Part shown: positions 7,318 through 15,273 of the stretch, piece after piece
Layout of the letters: each line of letters opens with the position of its first letter
How positions within the stretch are numbered: position 1 is the first letter of the stretch
Assembly (NCBI GenBank): GCA_002307135.1
Contig: DBTQ01000033.1
Location: 1 to 34,996, forward strand
Direction of reading: 5' to 3'
Length of the DNA stretch: 34,996 nucleotides
Source: Bacteroidetes bacterium UBA1312
GTDB lineage: Bacteria; Bacteroidota; Bacteroidia; Chitinophagales; Chitinophagaceae
Translations under genes and position numbers: made by a program
Notes under the pieces: model-generated
The model's database searches: none
What the model saw: only the letters and a program-made list of their open reading frames with translations
What the model was told of the DNA's origin: nothing

Positions 7318-7339
7318 TTATTTTTTTGTGCAAAAATAA
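7318..7339. terminator. AT-rich hairpin between convergent genes
   Basis: TTATTTTT (7318-7325) pairs with AAAAATAA (7332-7339). It lies between the ends of the + strand Toprim-like gene and the - strand membrane protein, where a bidirectional terminator is expected. The stem contains no GC pairs, so the call is weak. Confidence 0.3.
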
Positions 7340-7362
7340 AAATCATTATTGTTTTAAAAACG

Positions 7363-8289
7363 TCAAGCTATACTCGAATATTCTTGAATTTTGCCAGAAA
7401 TATTCTCTAATAATTGTAGATAAGTATTGACGCTTGTAAAATGTACATTAGTTATATTTTCTATATCCTTGTGCGCGGTATTAACTGCATTTGATATTTC
7501 TAAAATTTGAATTGCATGTATATCTTCAGGAACATATTCATTTGATAAATGAATTAGCGGTACAATAAATCTTACTATCAATAAATCTATACTTTTTAAA
7601 CTTCCATCAAAAATCACTTCTTGGTCATTTTGAACGGTGTTTATAAGGTCATTATATTTCTTAATAAAAATGTCTTGTGTTGAAAAAGTAAATTTCTTCC
7701 TTCCGCTATTTTCATCCACTTCAACACTAACGGATCTTTCGTTATAAAGTTCGAAAAATTTTGTATATAACAATTGTCTGTATTGATACCTCTTTTGCTC
7801 ATGAAACGAATACTTATCCATATATGCTCTAAATTCATCCCTTAAGTTCAAACTAAATTTTTGCAAAGAACTTATCAATCCAATTAGCTCATTAAGCCTA
7901 TTAATTTTTTCAGAGTTTGAAAATCCAATATCTAAATACAGGTGCCTAATTTGTATGTAATTGAAGATTGTAGTATCTAAACCTTGTACAAACTGTATTG
8001 TGAAATTTCTCTCTGAATCATACCGTTTCAGAGCTTCAACCTGCTTATCAACAGAAGTTTTTAATTGTGATAGCGAGTTTTTAAAAAGATTTACTTCTGT
8101 TGTTTGAAGCATCATATCCTCTAACAACTTATCATTTTGTTCACTTTTATAAATTGTCCGTGCAATTTTATAGCCCCCCAATACACTAAATATGCTAATT
8201 AAAGAGGTTATAATTAAAGTGAAGTAATCAAACCAGTTAGGACTTGAATCTGCACCTTCTCCTGAAACGAATGTTAAAAATGAATTCAT
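7363..8289 (-). CDS. Single-pass membrane protein with long helical cytosolic domain, unknown
   Basis: I do not recognise this 308-residue protein. A short polar N-terminus (about 1-18) is followed by one membrane segment (about 22-39, YFTLIITSLISIFSVLGG). The remaining 265 residues are hydrophilic and probably mostly helical, with coiled-coil-like stretches (50-90, 120-160). No catalytic motif is visible. It is transcribed opposite to the replication-type genes, is AT-rich, and sits between them and a transposase fragment near a tRNA, a place where cargo such as phage-defence or toxin genes is often found. That role is only suggested by position. Confidence 0.75.
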   Translation of the reverse strand: MNSFLTFVSGEGADSSPNWFDYFTLIITSLISIFSVLGGYKIARTIYKSEQNDKLLEDMMLQTTEVNLFKNSLSQLKTSVDKQVEALKRYDSERNFTIQFVQGLDTTIFNYIQIRHLYLDIGFSNSEKINRLNELIGLISSLQKFSLNLRDEFRAYMDKYSFHEQKRYQYRQLLYTKFFELYNERSVSVEVDENSGRKKFTFSTQDIFIKKYNDLINTVQNDQEVIFDGSLKSIDLLIVRFIVPLIHLSNEYVPEDIHAIQILEISNAVNTAHKDIENITNVHFTSVNTYLQLLENISGKIQEYSSIA

Positions 8290-8354
8290 TATGCAATATA
8301 TGTTTTTTGCTCTTATGAGTAAACTAAAGACCTATTCAATAAGTAATTAAGATT

Positions 8355-8567
8355 TTAATTTTTAGTTGCAACGGAGCAAATGAGTAATCGGTCAAATAAA
8401 TCCGTATCAAAATTCCGGCGATTTAACTTGTAACAAAATTCGTTCAAATACGCTTGCAAATATACCCGACCAATTGAGTGATACGTACATAATAACTCAC
8501 GCTTGCAATTTGCTATCACCGTATGAACCCAAGGCAACGTCTCCATTGCTTCTCCTGGTTTCACCAC
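8355..8567 (-). pseudogene. IS1595/ISXO2-type transposase, C-terminal fragment
   Basis: The remaining about 70 residues contain LPWVHTVIANCKRELLCTYHS, then YLQAYLNEFCYKLNRR and LFDRLLICSV, the typical C-terminus of ISXO2-like transposases (IS1595 family). Everything before this, including most of the DDE/DDN catalytic core and the zinc ribbon, is missing: the frame is closed by a stop at about 8604. It is therefore a dead remnant. Its presence marks past transposition in this region. No terminal inverted repeats were identified. Confidence 0.8.
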
Positions 8568-8980
8568 CAGTAAAGGGGTAGAGCGAATATTCTATTTTTG
8601 CTTTAATCGTCTATAAAATTAATTTTTGAGTTTGTCGTTTTTTTTAGGAAATGATGTTTTTTATTGTTGCCTATTAGTATAATTTATTCATTAAAAGTGC
8701 TCGAAATTTGGCGCATTTTTTTACCCGCAAAATATGATATTGGAGCGTAATTTTCGAAATGTTTTTTTGATATAATATGTTGCAATCTTGTTAGATTTTC
8801 CATCTTCGGAACAGGTAGTTTATGATAATTCGAAGGATATTCCTTTTGTGTAATGTACATCAAAAGCAAGAGATAGATTTTGTTTGTATTCGTCAGGATT
8901 TTCTAGTTTGTGTCGTGTTTGTGTCGTGTAGTAAAAATAAGAAAGGATTCCAATTGCTTGAAATCCTTTACTGTATTGAG
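8568..8980. other. Degenerate stretch between IS remnant and tRNA
   Basis: AT-rich DNA without a convincing gene. A 61-codon ORF on - (8684-8869) has no recognisable features. Near the tRNA, TGTGTCGTGT occurs twice, 11 bp apart (about 8910-8930), followed by the tRNA terminator hairpin. No integrase gene is visible. Confidence 0.5.
8942..8969 (-). terminator. Terminator of tRNA-Lys
   Basis: A perfect 8-bp stem AAAGGATT/AATCCTTT (8942-8949 with 8962-8969) lies 11 nt past the tRNA 3' end. On the minus strand it is followed by a T-rich tract (CTTATTTTTA), as for intrinsic termination. Confidence 0.7.
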
Positions 8981-9054
8981 TGACCCCTCAGGGACTCGAA
9001 CCCTGGACCTACTGATTAAGAGTCAGTAGCTCTAACCAGCTGAGCTAAGGAGTC
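8981..9054 (-). tRNA. tRNA-Lys (anticodon CUU)
   Basis: On the minus strand the 74-nt sequence folds as a cloverleaf. The acceptor GACTCCT pairs with AGGGGTC (one G-U), the D-arm is GCTCAGCTGGTTAGAGC, the anticodon stem is ACTGA/TCAGT with loop CTCTTAA giving CUU, and the T-arm contains GGTTCGAGTCC. The discriminator is A; CCA is not encoded. It follows mtaB by 38 bp on the same strand. Its 3' end faces the accessory region, the orientation expected if integrative elements used the gene as an attachment site. Confidence 0.97.
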
Positions 9055-9092
9055 TTTACTTTAAAAATAAAGTCTGCGAAGTTAATTAAAAA

Positions 9093-10370
9093 CTACCTTA
9101 ATTCCCAATCAATAATTTTATTGACCCATTCTGAACGGTAAGGTGTTTGCACTTTGATATAGTTATCGGTATAACCTTCCATTATACCGTTTTTATCAAC
9201 TGTTTCAAAAAGTACAGATCTGGTTGCTCCAAGGTGCTGCTGTGTAAAATACTGTAATTTCTGATGCGATAAATTGCGTAATATTTTATTTCGTTCCTGA
9301 CGTTCGTGTATTGGTACTACGGGTTTCATATCGAAAGCTGGAGTGTTGTCGCGCTCAGAGTAGGTAAATACATGGAAATAGGAAACATCAAGTTCATGTA
9401 AAAATTCAAAAGTTTCTTGAAAATCTTCTTTGCTTTCTCCAGGGAAACCAACAATTACATCTACGCCAATAGCACAATGAGGCATTTGTTCTTTAATCAT
9501 AGCCACACGCTCTGTATAGAGTTCTCTTTGGTAACGCCGCCGCATTAAGCCCAATATTTTATTGCTGCCACTTTGTAAGGGAATATGAAAATGAGGCATT
9601 ATTTTCTTGGATTGCGCGACAAACCGAATCATCTCTTCGCTGAGTAAATTAGGTTCAATAGAAGATATACGATAACGTTCAATACCTTCAATCTGATCCA
9701 ATTCCTGTATCAAATCGTAAAAGTTTTCATCACGTTGTTTACCTCCATCGTTCCCTTTTCCGAAATCACCAAGATTGATACCCGTTAGTACAATCTCTTT
9801 GACACCTTGTGCCGCTATTTCTTTAACCTTTATCAATACTCGATCGATCGTATCGCTACGGCTGTGCCCGCGTGCTAGCGGTATGGTGCAAAAAGAACAA
9901 TTATAGTCGCAACCGTCTTGTACTTTGAGGAAAGTTCTGGTGCGGTCGGCATGAGAATAAGAAGAATTGAATCCGCTCACGTCCTCAATGTCGCAAGAGC
10001 AAATTCGCGCACTATCACCTTTTGTCAGGTCTTGTAAGTGTTGGGCGATATTGAATTTTTCGGCAGCGCCAAGCACTAAGTCAACACCTTCAATGTTCGC
10101 AATTTCTTCTGGTTTCAATTGTGCATAGCAGCCAGTAATGACCACAAAAGATTGCGGCGCACGGCGTTGGATGCGGCGCACTAACATCCTACATTCTTTA
10201 TCTGCATTTTCGGTAACAGAGCAGGTGTTTATTACATATACATCTGCTTGTTCCTCAAAATCTTTTTTCACGAAGCCACTCGCTTCGAGTGTACGGCTTA
10301 GTGTAGAGGTTTCGGAATAATTGAGTTTGCAACCTAAAGTATGGAATGCGACTGTTTTGGACTGTTGCAT
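9093..10370 (-). CDS. mtaB: tRNA t6A37 methylthiotransferase MtaB
   Basis: The enzyme adds a methylthio group to t6A at position 37 of tRNAs reading ANN codons, using radical SAM chemistry and two iron-sulfur clusters. The 425-residue protein starts FHTLGCKLNYSE (C14), with further N-terminal cluster cysteines C50 (NTCSVTENAD) and C81 (TGCYAQL). The radical SAM motif CDYNCSFCTIP gives C154, C158 and C161. LTGINLGDFG and FHIPLQSGSNKIL are further family signatures. Length and motif order match the MtaB branch, which keeps TLGCKLN rather than the MiaB pattern. It is followed by a tRNA-Lys gene, a fitting but perhaps chance neighbour, and preceded 41 bp upstream by the DUF3347 gene on the same strand. 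Confidence 0.95.
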   Translation of the reverse strand: MQQSKTVAFHTLGCKLNYSETSTLSRTLEASGFVKKDFEEQADVYVINTCSVTENADKECRMLVRRIQRRAPQSFVVITGCYAQLKPEEIANIEGVDLVLGAAEKFNIAQHLQDLTKGDSARICSCDIEDVSGFNSSYSHADRTRTFLKVQDGCDYNCSFCTIPLARGHSRSDTIDRVLIKVKEIAAQGVKEIVLTGINLGDFGKGNDGGKQRDENFYDLIQELDQIEGIERYRISSIEPNLLSEEMIRFVAQSKKIMPHFHIPLQSGSNKILGLMRRRYQRELYTERVAMIKEQMPHCAIGVDVIVGFPGESKEDFQETFEFLHELDVSYFHVFTYSERDNTPAFDMKPVVPIHERQERNKILRNLSHQKLQYFTQQHLGATRSVLFETVDKNGIMEGYTDNYIKVQTPYRSEWVNKIIDWELR

Positions 10371-10411
10371 AAATTGGGCGGCAAAGTTAAGGAATATAAA
10401 CTATTGGCTTG

Positions 10412-11002
10412 TTATTTTAGCGAATCGGTAATCTCGCCACATTCCAACATTTTCTTTCCGAAATATGGGTTTTTTATTTCAGATTCGCTACTGAGCCAGT
10501 GTGCACCTTTATCATTCAATGCCATAGGACAAAAATCACGATAAATAATTTCGTTTTTCAGTTCTACTTTCTGACATAAAGTGAATGTATTGTCTGAAAT
10601 GTTTTCAAACAATGCCCTTTGTTTTTCCAGTAGATCGCTTGAAGCTGGTAGGGAAGCGATTTTTTTTGAAAAACTAACTATAGTATCCAGCTCATGAATA
10701 ATCATATTGTTGATTGCAGTGTCATGAGCTATGTTGCTTTTAAGGCTGTCTGTGATCATGGCAAATGCACCAGCAGTGCTTGCGATGTCATCAGTATTAC
10801 CAGCTACAAATGCATCTTTGAGTAGATAGTAGTTGTTCAATGCAACTAAGAGTTGATTAGTTGCGCCTGCATTAAGTTTACATGTTGGTGCTGCTTGAGT
10901 TGTTGTATTGGCTGCCGAGGTTTGGGCAGTGTCTGTTTTGGTATTGTTGGACATACAACTAGCAAATCCAATAATACAAATGGCTACAATTAGATAACGC
11001 AT
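10412..11002 (-). CDS. DUF3347 lipoprotein
   Basis: The 196-residue protein has a signal peptide with a lipobox-like GFASC (C16), so it is probably an envelope lipoprotein. A Thr/Ala-rich linker precedes a DUF3347 domain (about 41-196): helical LLVALNNYYLLKDAFVAGNT, then the cysteine-containing FCPMAL (C158), GAHWLSS, EIKNPYFGKKMLECG (C188). In this family the CPMA...NPYFG...CG residues are strongly conserved and the domain occurs fused to or beside CusB-type metal efflux adaptors, so copper or other metal binding is inferred. No efflux genes are nearby. It lies between accC (31 bp) and mtaB (41 bp) on one strand, probably co-transcribed. Confidence 0.9.
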   Translation of the reverse strand: MRYLIVAICIIGFASCMSNNTKTDTAQTSAANTTTQAAPTCKLNAGATNQLLVALNNYYLLKDAFVAGNTDDIASTAGAFAMITDSLKSNIAHDTAINNMIIHELDTIVSFSKKIASLPASSDLLEKQRALFENISDNTFTLCQKVELKNEIIYRDFCPMALNDKGAHWLSSESEIKNPYFGKKMLECGEITDSLK

Positions 11003-11033
11003 AGATTAGTTCTTTTTAAAAATGTATTGGCGA

Positions 11034-12515
11034 TTAGTTTCTTCTTAATTTCCAATTACTAATACTGCCGTTTGTTTGAGCAGTAGCGAGCAACGGTTTT
11101 TGCTCTTGTTCCCAAATAATTGAACCAAGCAATGCGGCTACCACCTCGGCATCCGGATTTGACTCCTGTAAATATTCCGGTTTGAAATATTTATCAATAA
11201 ACTTTGTATCAAAGTCCCCATTTCGGAAGGCATCTGTTTGTACCGCCCACTTTCCAAAAGGTAAAGTGGTTTGAATGCCATTGATATAATATTCGTCTAT
11301 TGCGCGGCAAAGCCGTTGAATAGCCTCGTCCCGAGTACTGCCATGTACTACCAATTTAGCTATCATGGGGTCATAGAAAATAGGTATATCCATGCCTTGC
11401 TCATAACCGTCATCTACACGAACACCCGGACCTTTTGGCGTTTGATATAAGGCTAATTTTCCTGTGTCTGGTAAAAAGTTATTGTATGGATCTTCGGCAC
11501 ATACACGTAACTCAATAGCATGACCTTGAATTTTTAAATCGTCTTGCGTAAATGATAATTTCTGACCACGTGCAACATTGATTTGTTCCTTTACCAAATC
11601 CACGCCTGTTATCATTTCTGTAACACAGTGTTCTACTTGCAATCGGGTGTTCATTTCGAGGAAGTAGAAGTTCAGTTGCTCATCCACCAAAAATTCTACT
11701 GTTCCGGCGCCATAGTAATTACAGGCTTTAGCCACAGCTACAGCACATTCGCCCATAGCTTTGCGTATATCTTTTGTAATGCAACTTGATGGAGCCTCTT
11801 CAATTAATTTTTGATGTCTGCGCTGTATAGAGCATTCCCGTTCAAATAAATAAACATAATTGCCATGTTGGTCACCCAATAGTTGTATTTCAATGTGTTT
11901 TGGTGCACCTACATAACGCTCCAAGAATACATCTCCATTACCAAATGCGCTAAGCGCTTCACTTTGAGCCATACGCATTTGTTCTTCAAATGCAGCTTCG
12001 TTTTCTACTACACGCATTCCTTTCCCTCCACCGCCAGCTGCGGCTTTGATGAGTATCGGGAAACCAACTTCTTTGGCAATATTAATTGCGGTTTGCACAT
12101 CGTCGATTGGTTCGTCGGTACCGGGTACCATCGGTACACCAAATTTTTTAGCTGCTTGCTTGGCTGATATTTTATTACCCATCATATTGATGGAATAGGC
12201 TGAAGGGCCAATAAAAGTTAGTCCGGCATCGCTTACAGCTTTTGAAAAATCGGCATTCTCACTCAAGAATCCATAGCCTGGATGAATGGCGTCTGCCCCG
12301 GTTTGTTTTGCGGCTTCAAGTAATTTGTCAATACGCAAATAGGATTGAGCAGATGCAGCGGGACCAATACAAATGGCTTCATCTGCAAAGCGCACAAATG
12401 GCATATTTCTATCTGCTTCAGAAAAAACAGCAACGGTTTTAATGCCCATTTCACGGGCTGTACGCATTACTCTCAGTGCAATTTCTCCGCGATTGGCGAC
12501 TAATATTTTTTGCAT
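11034..12515 (-). CDS. accC: Biotin carboxylase subunit of acetyl/acyl-CoA carboxylase
   Basis: The enzyme uses ATP and bicarbonate to carboxylate biotin on the carrier protein. The 493-residue protein shows the N-terminal ILVANRGEIALRVMRTAREMG, HPGYGFLSENADF, the glycine-rich ATP loop GGGGKGM (161-167), and catalytic EMNTRLQVEH (E287, N289, R291). A C-terminal extension of about 45 residues (PLLATAQTNGSISNWKLRRN) goes beyond the classical E. coli AccC length of about 449 and is typical of Bacteroidota enzymes. No biotin carrier or carboxyltransferase gene is next to it, so its partner (fatty acid synthesis or propionyl/acyl-CoA carboxylase) is open. Confidence 0.95.
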   Translation of the reverse strand: MQKILVANRGEIALRVMRTAREMGIKTVAVFSEADRNMPFVRFADEAICIGPAASAQSYLRIDKLLEAAKQTGADAIHPGYGFLSENADFSKAVSDAGLTFIGPSAYSINMMGNKISAKQAAKKFGVPMVPGTDEPIDDVQTAINIAKEVGFPILIKAAAGGGGKGMRVVENEAAFEEQMRMAQSEALSAFGNGDVFLERYVGAPKHIEIQLLGDQHGNYVYLFERECSIQRRHQKLIEEAPSSCITKDIRKAMGECAVAVAKACNYYGAGTVEFLVDEQLNFYFLEMNTRLQVEHCVTEMITGVDLVKEQINVARGQKLSFTQDDLKIQGHAIELRVCAEDPYNNFLPDTGKLALYQTPKGPGVRVDDGYEQGMDIPIFYDPMIAKLVVHGSTRDEAIQRLCRAIDEYYINGIQTTLPFGKWAVQTDAFRNGDFDTKFIDKYFKPEYLQESNPDAEVVAALLGSIIWEQEQKPLLATAQTNGSISNWKLRRN

Positions 12516-12591
12516 TTAATGTGTTTGGTTTTTCGTGAAGCTTTGCAAGTAAATCTGCAAAGAGCATGTAGTATTATTTTATCGGATTGGA

Positions 12592-12990
12592 TTATTTCTT
12601 ATCCACAGCAACGACGGTTTTTAAGTGCAAAGCTTTCGCTGCTCTCATTACTGCTACAATATTTTCAAAGTTGGCTTTTTTGTCGCCATTGATAACAACG
12701 GTTGGCTCTGCATCGTGACTTTTTACTACTGCAGTAGCAATAGAGGATTGGAGTGAGTCGGCATTGCTTATTTTAGTACCAATAAAAAATCTTTGTAAAG
12801 AATCTACTGTGACTACTACTGTTTGTTTGGCTTTGCTATCACTGTCAGCTTTGGGTACAGATACTTTTACCAAATTAGGGTTGGCCAAAGTCGATATTAT
12901 CAGAAAGAAAAACAACAAGATGAACAAGATATCATTGAGTGCAGAACTCCCTAAGTCTTTAGATTCGCGCAAGTGTTTCCTTAGATTCAT
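12592..12990 (-). CDS. exbD: ExbD/TolR-family biopolymer transport protein
   Basis: ExbD works with ExbB and TonB to couple the proton gradient to outer-membrane transport. I chose the ATG at 12990 instead of the longer frame starting at 13059, because homologues begin MNLRK... just before the membrane segment. This gives 132 residues: a short cytosolic N-terminus, one membrane helix ALNDILFILLFFFLIISTLAN (17-37) with the conserved proton-carrying aspartate D20, and a periplasmic domain to the end. NDI followed by STLANPN is the hallmark of Bacteroidota ExbD. It is isolated from exbB/tonB here, but follows a secreted enzyme on the same strand. Confidence 0.9.
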   Translation of the reverse strand: MNLRKHLRESKDLGSSALNDILFILLFFFLIISTLANPNLVKVSVPKADSDSKAKQTVVVTVDSLQRFFIGTKISNADSLQSSIATAVVKSHDAEPTVVINGDKKANFENIVAVMRAAKALHLKTVVAVDKK

Positions 12991-13097
12991 TGATATTATT
13001 GGATTGAAAAGTAGTTGGGCTAATTCGTATTTTACAATATGCTGAAGCAAATTAGTCAAAAATAAGACACTAGAAAAAAAACGTTCTTGATTGCACT

Positions 13098-13913
13098 TTA
13101 TTTTTTGTTCACCAGTTGTCTTACTTCGTCTCCTTCCGGTTGTGTTGGTACTTGTAATTCAAATTTATGCGCACTCATTTTTTCGCTCATTTTATTTAAT
13201 CTCTTGTTGAGCCAAAAAGAAGATGCGAGGTATCTTTTGTCCGGATAATAAATGAATAAGCATGATCCATTTTTAATTGTATTAATGATATTGGGCGCCA
13301 ATTCTGTAGCTACAGCAGGACATCCCCAGCTACGGCCAAGTCTTTGATTACCGGCAATGAAATTTTCACTTACATAATCTGCTCCGTGAAGAACTATGCC
13401 GCGGTCAAATGCTGCGGAGTTGTACTGATTGTCTAAACCTTTTAAACGTAATGATAATCCATGTTCGCCAATATAAGTTTCATCAGTAACATAAAAACCA
13501 ATACTGCTTTGGTGTGAATTTTCTGTGTTTGAAAAAGCGGTGGCAAATTCTTCACCAGACCCTTGGCCATGAGCCACATAAGTGTTGAATAATATTTTAT
13601 TGTGTTGAAGGTCAATGACCCAAAGCCTATTAACGTTTGCAGAAAGAGAAAAATCACAAATAGAAATAATTTCCTTGTCGTTGCTTAATTGCCCTGCATT
13701 TTTAAGACTCAAATAACCACGGTAGGCTTTTTCGAAGACCTCAAAATTTAATTTACCATCCATACAGAAATTGATTTTTCTGTAAATGCTGGTAATATAT
13801 TCTGTGCTCTCTTTTTCAATATTTGATGTGCTATTGTTTTTTTCGGCATGTGTTGCGGTACTTAATGACAGAACACAGATACTTACAATAGCACGATACA
13901 ACCAATTTTTCAT
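13098..13913 (-). CDS. Secreted murein L,D-transpeptidase-family protein (YkuD_2)
   Basis: L,D-transpeptidases cross-link or trim peptidoglycan peptides with a catalytic cysteine. The frame opens at 13952, but the ATG at 13913 fits better: MKNWLYRAIVSICVLSLSTATHAE is a typical signal peptide. The 271-residue product has WVIDLQHNKILFNTYVAHG (about 98-116), a HG motif (LHGADYVSENF, H176) and the catalytic RSWGCPAVA (C198). The SWGCPA form places it in the YkuD_2 'murein L,D-transpeptidase catalytic domain' family rather than classic YkuD. It acts in the periplasm. It lies upstream of exbD and divergent to the outer-membrane protein at 14125. Confidence 0.88.
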   Translation of the reverse strand: MKNWLYRAIVSICVLSLSTATHAEKNNSTSNIEKESTEYITSIYRKINFCMDGKLNFEVFEKAYRGYLSLKNAGQLSNDKEIISICDFSLSANVNRLWVIDLQHNKILFNTYVAHGQGSGEEFATAFSNTENSHQSSIGFYVTDETYIGEHGLSLRLKGLDNQYNSAAFDRGIVLHGADYVSENFIAGNQRLGRSWGCPAVATELAPNIINTIKNGSCLFIYYPDKRYLASSFWLNKRLNKMSEKMSAHKFELQVPTQPEGDEVRQLVNKK

Positions 13914-14124
13914 GCTCACATTGTTTTTTTCTCTACCACATGGGTAGCTCAAAGATAACCAAATTTATAAAAGAGCCGGATTGAGTACTGTTAAAATTAT
14001 TTAATATGCTTTATTGAGTATTTGAATTGCAGGATGGTTACCGTAATTTTATTTTCAAAAAAGTGGACTTTTGCAAAATATTATGCAATAAACTGCGTTA
14101 TTAGTATTAGTGAACTGATATTCT

Positions 14125-15051
14125 ATGAAACGAGGGCTGACTTTACTCTTATTTTTGCTGTTTGCTTTAAATAGTTTTGCTCAAGACAAAATTTATTTGA
14201 AGTTGCAAAAAACGCCTCTAGAAGTCTTTGTTGTAGCAATTGGTACCCATGAAATAAAGTACAGAGCATTAGATGCGAGCTATATTATTGCAATGGTAGC
14301 GAAAAAAGATGTTGCAAAAATTGTTTTCAAATCGGGTCGTACTCAGACTTTTTCTAATTCGCCGGAAACCAATAACGTCACTAGACAATATCTGATTAAA
14401 GCCGGACTGTTGTCACCTTTATTTGGGACAAGCGATTTGTATTTAGAAAAACCTTTAAAACGTAATAGATCGGTAGAATATCAGGTCAAAATTATTGGTT
14501 TGGGTCGATCAATGAATTATCCATCCAATAATCAGATGTATTATGGCCAACCTAAAGGAGCTTCCTTGGGTATTGGTATGAAATTTTTCAAATCGCCAAA
14601 GTATCCTATTATCGATCCATTAGGCTCTAGTAATCCGTTGGAAGGTTACTACATTAAGCCCTCTTTTAATATTATGTATTGTCGTTATGATCAGATGTCC
14701 GTTAATAGATCGATAAATACTGCATATCATGAAAATCAGGCTGCGGTTATCTCGTCAAATGTTTCAGTAGAGTTAGGTAAGCAGTGGCGTTTGGGTAATA
14801 ATTTTTCTCTCGAGATTTATGGACAGTTAGGGTGGGGTATGGATTACACAAATAGCAGGCCCATCTCAAAATATAATAATCCAAATAGTAGTGGGCTCTC
14901 TTATTCTTCAGACAGTAATTCAGGGTATCCAAATTTGGGTGCTCCTCAATTTTCTGATGGAGGACTTATTATGGGAGCAGGTTTAAAAGTAGGGTACTTG
15001 TTGAATTGGAAAAAGAAGTTGATAGAAAAGTCAAATAGCTCCAATAAATAA
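14125..15051 (+). CDS. Outer-membrane beta-barrel-like protein, hypothetical
   Basis: The 308-residue protein has a clear signal peptide (1-20, ending NSFAQ). The first part (about 21-70, KIYLKLQKTPLEVFVVAIGTHEIKY...) resembles small periplasmic domains that read out a bound signal or set surface properties. The rest (about 105-295) alternates aromatic and hydrophobic residues with glycine (GYYIKPSFNIMYCRY, WRLGNNFSLEIYGQLGWG, GLIMGAGLKVGYLL), as expected for beta-strands of a barrel. The C-terminus is a charged tail rather than a terminal aromatic. I cannot name a family. Its stop is only 5 nt before the 3' end of the SRP RNA on the other strand. Confidence 0.7.
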   Translation: MKRGLTLLLFLLFALNSFAQDKIYLKLQKTPLEVFVVAIGTHEIKYRALDASYIIAMVAKKDVAKIVFKSGRTQTFSNSPETNNVTRQYLIKAGLLSPLFGTSDLYLEKPLKRNRSVEYQVKIIGLGRSMNYPSNNQMYYGQPKGASLGIGMKFFKSPKYPIIDPLGSSNPLEGYYIKPSFNIMYCRYDQMSVNRSINTAYHENQAAVISSNVSVELGKQWRLGNNFSLEIYGQLGWGMDYTNSRPISKYNNPNSSGLSYSSDSNSGYPNLGAPQFSDGGLIMGAGLKVGYLLNWKKKLIEKSNSSNK

Positions 15052-15056
15052 AAAAA

Positions 15057-15157
15057 CCTGACAAGTTACTTATATCGCACCGCTACAACCGCTTACCCTT
15101 GCTACATTCCTGTCCTGGGGGAGTTCAGCAGGAGCTGGTCGTATAAGACTTGTCAGG
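15057..15157 (-). ncRNA. ffs: Small bacterial SRP RNA (4.5S)
   Basis: The RNA is the scaffold of the signal recognition particle and binds Ffh. On the minus strand, the 9-nt ends CCTGACAAG and CTTGTCAGG pair to close a rod. The apical region reads AGG-ACA-GGAA-TGT-AGCA: the GGAA tetraloop on an ACA/TGT stem flanked by the conserved AGG and AGCA internal loop, as in E. coli but with compensatory base changes in the stem. The 3' end runs directly into TTTTTT, giving a terminator. A TACCTTTG -7 box sits 4 nt upstream of the 5' end. Length of about 101 nt is normal for the small type. Confidence 0.93.
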
Positions 15158-15161
15158 GCGG

Positions 15162-15169
15162 CAAAGGTA
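15162..15169 (-). promoter_or_regulatory. -7 promoter element of the SRP RNA
   Basis: TACCTTTG on the minus strand matches the Bacteroidota TAnnTTTG consensus and lies 4 nt before the inferred 5' end at 15157. No good TTTG -33 box is seen at the standard spacing. Confidence 0.65.
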
Positions 15170-15273
15170 ATGCCTTTGAAGCAAATAAAAATAATTTTTC
15201 AAAATTATTTTTGAACAAATTCACGTGCATCACTCCGTTCATTGGGCAGGTATCTATTGGTACAGTGATTGTT

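Noticed and set aside
6990..7430. 146-codon + ORF overlapping the Toprim-like gene end
   Set aside because: It overlaps a well-supported gene in another frame and runs into AT-rich non-coding DNA; no motif.
8684..8869. 61-codon minus ORF near the tRNA
   Set aside because: No domain or signal recognised; flanked by degenerate DNA. May be a remnant, but cannot be supported.
8981..9054. Attachment-site duplication at the tRNA-Lys 3' end
   Set aside because: By eye no copy of the tRNA end was found at the left border (585-1187), so an integration event at this tRNA is not demonstrated.
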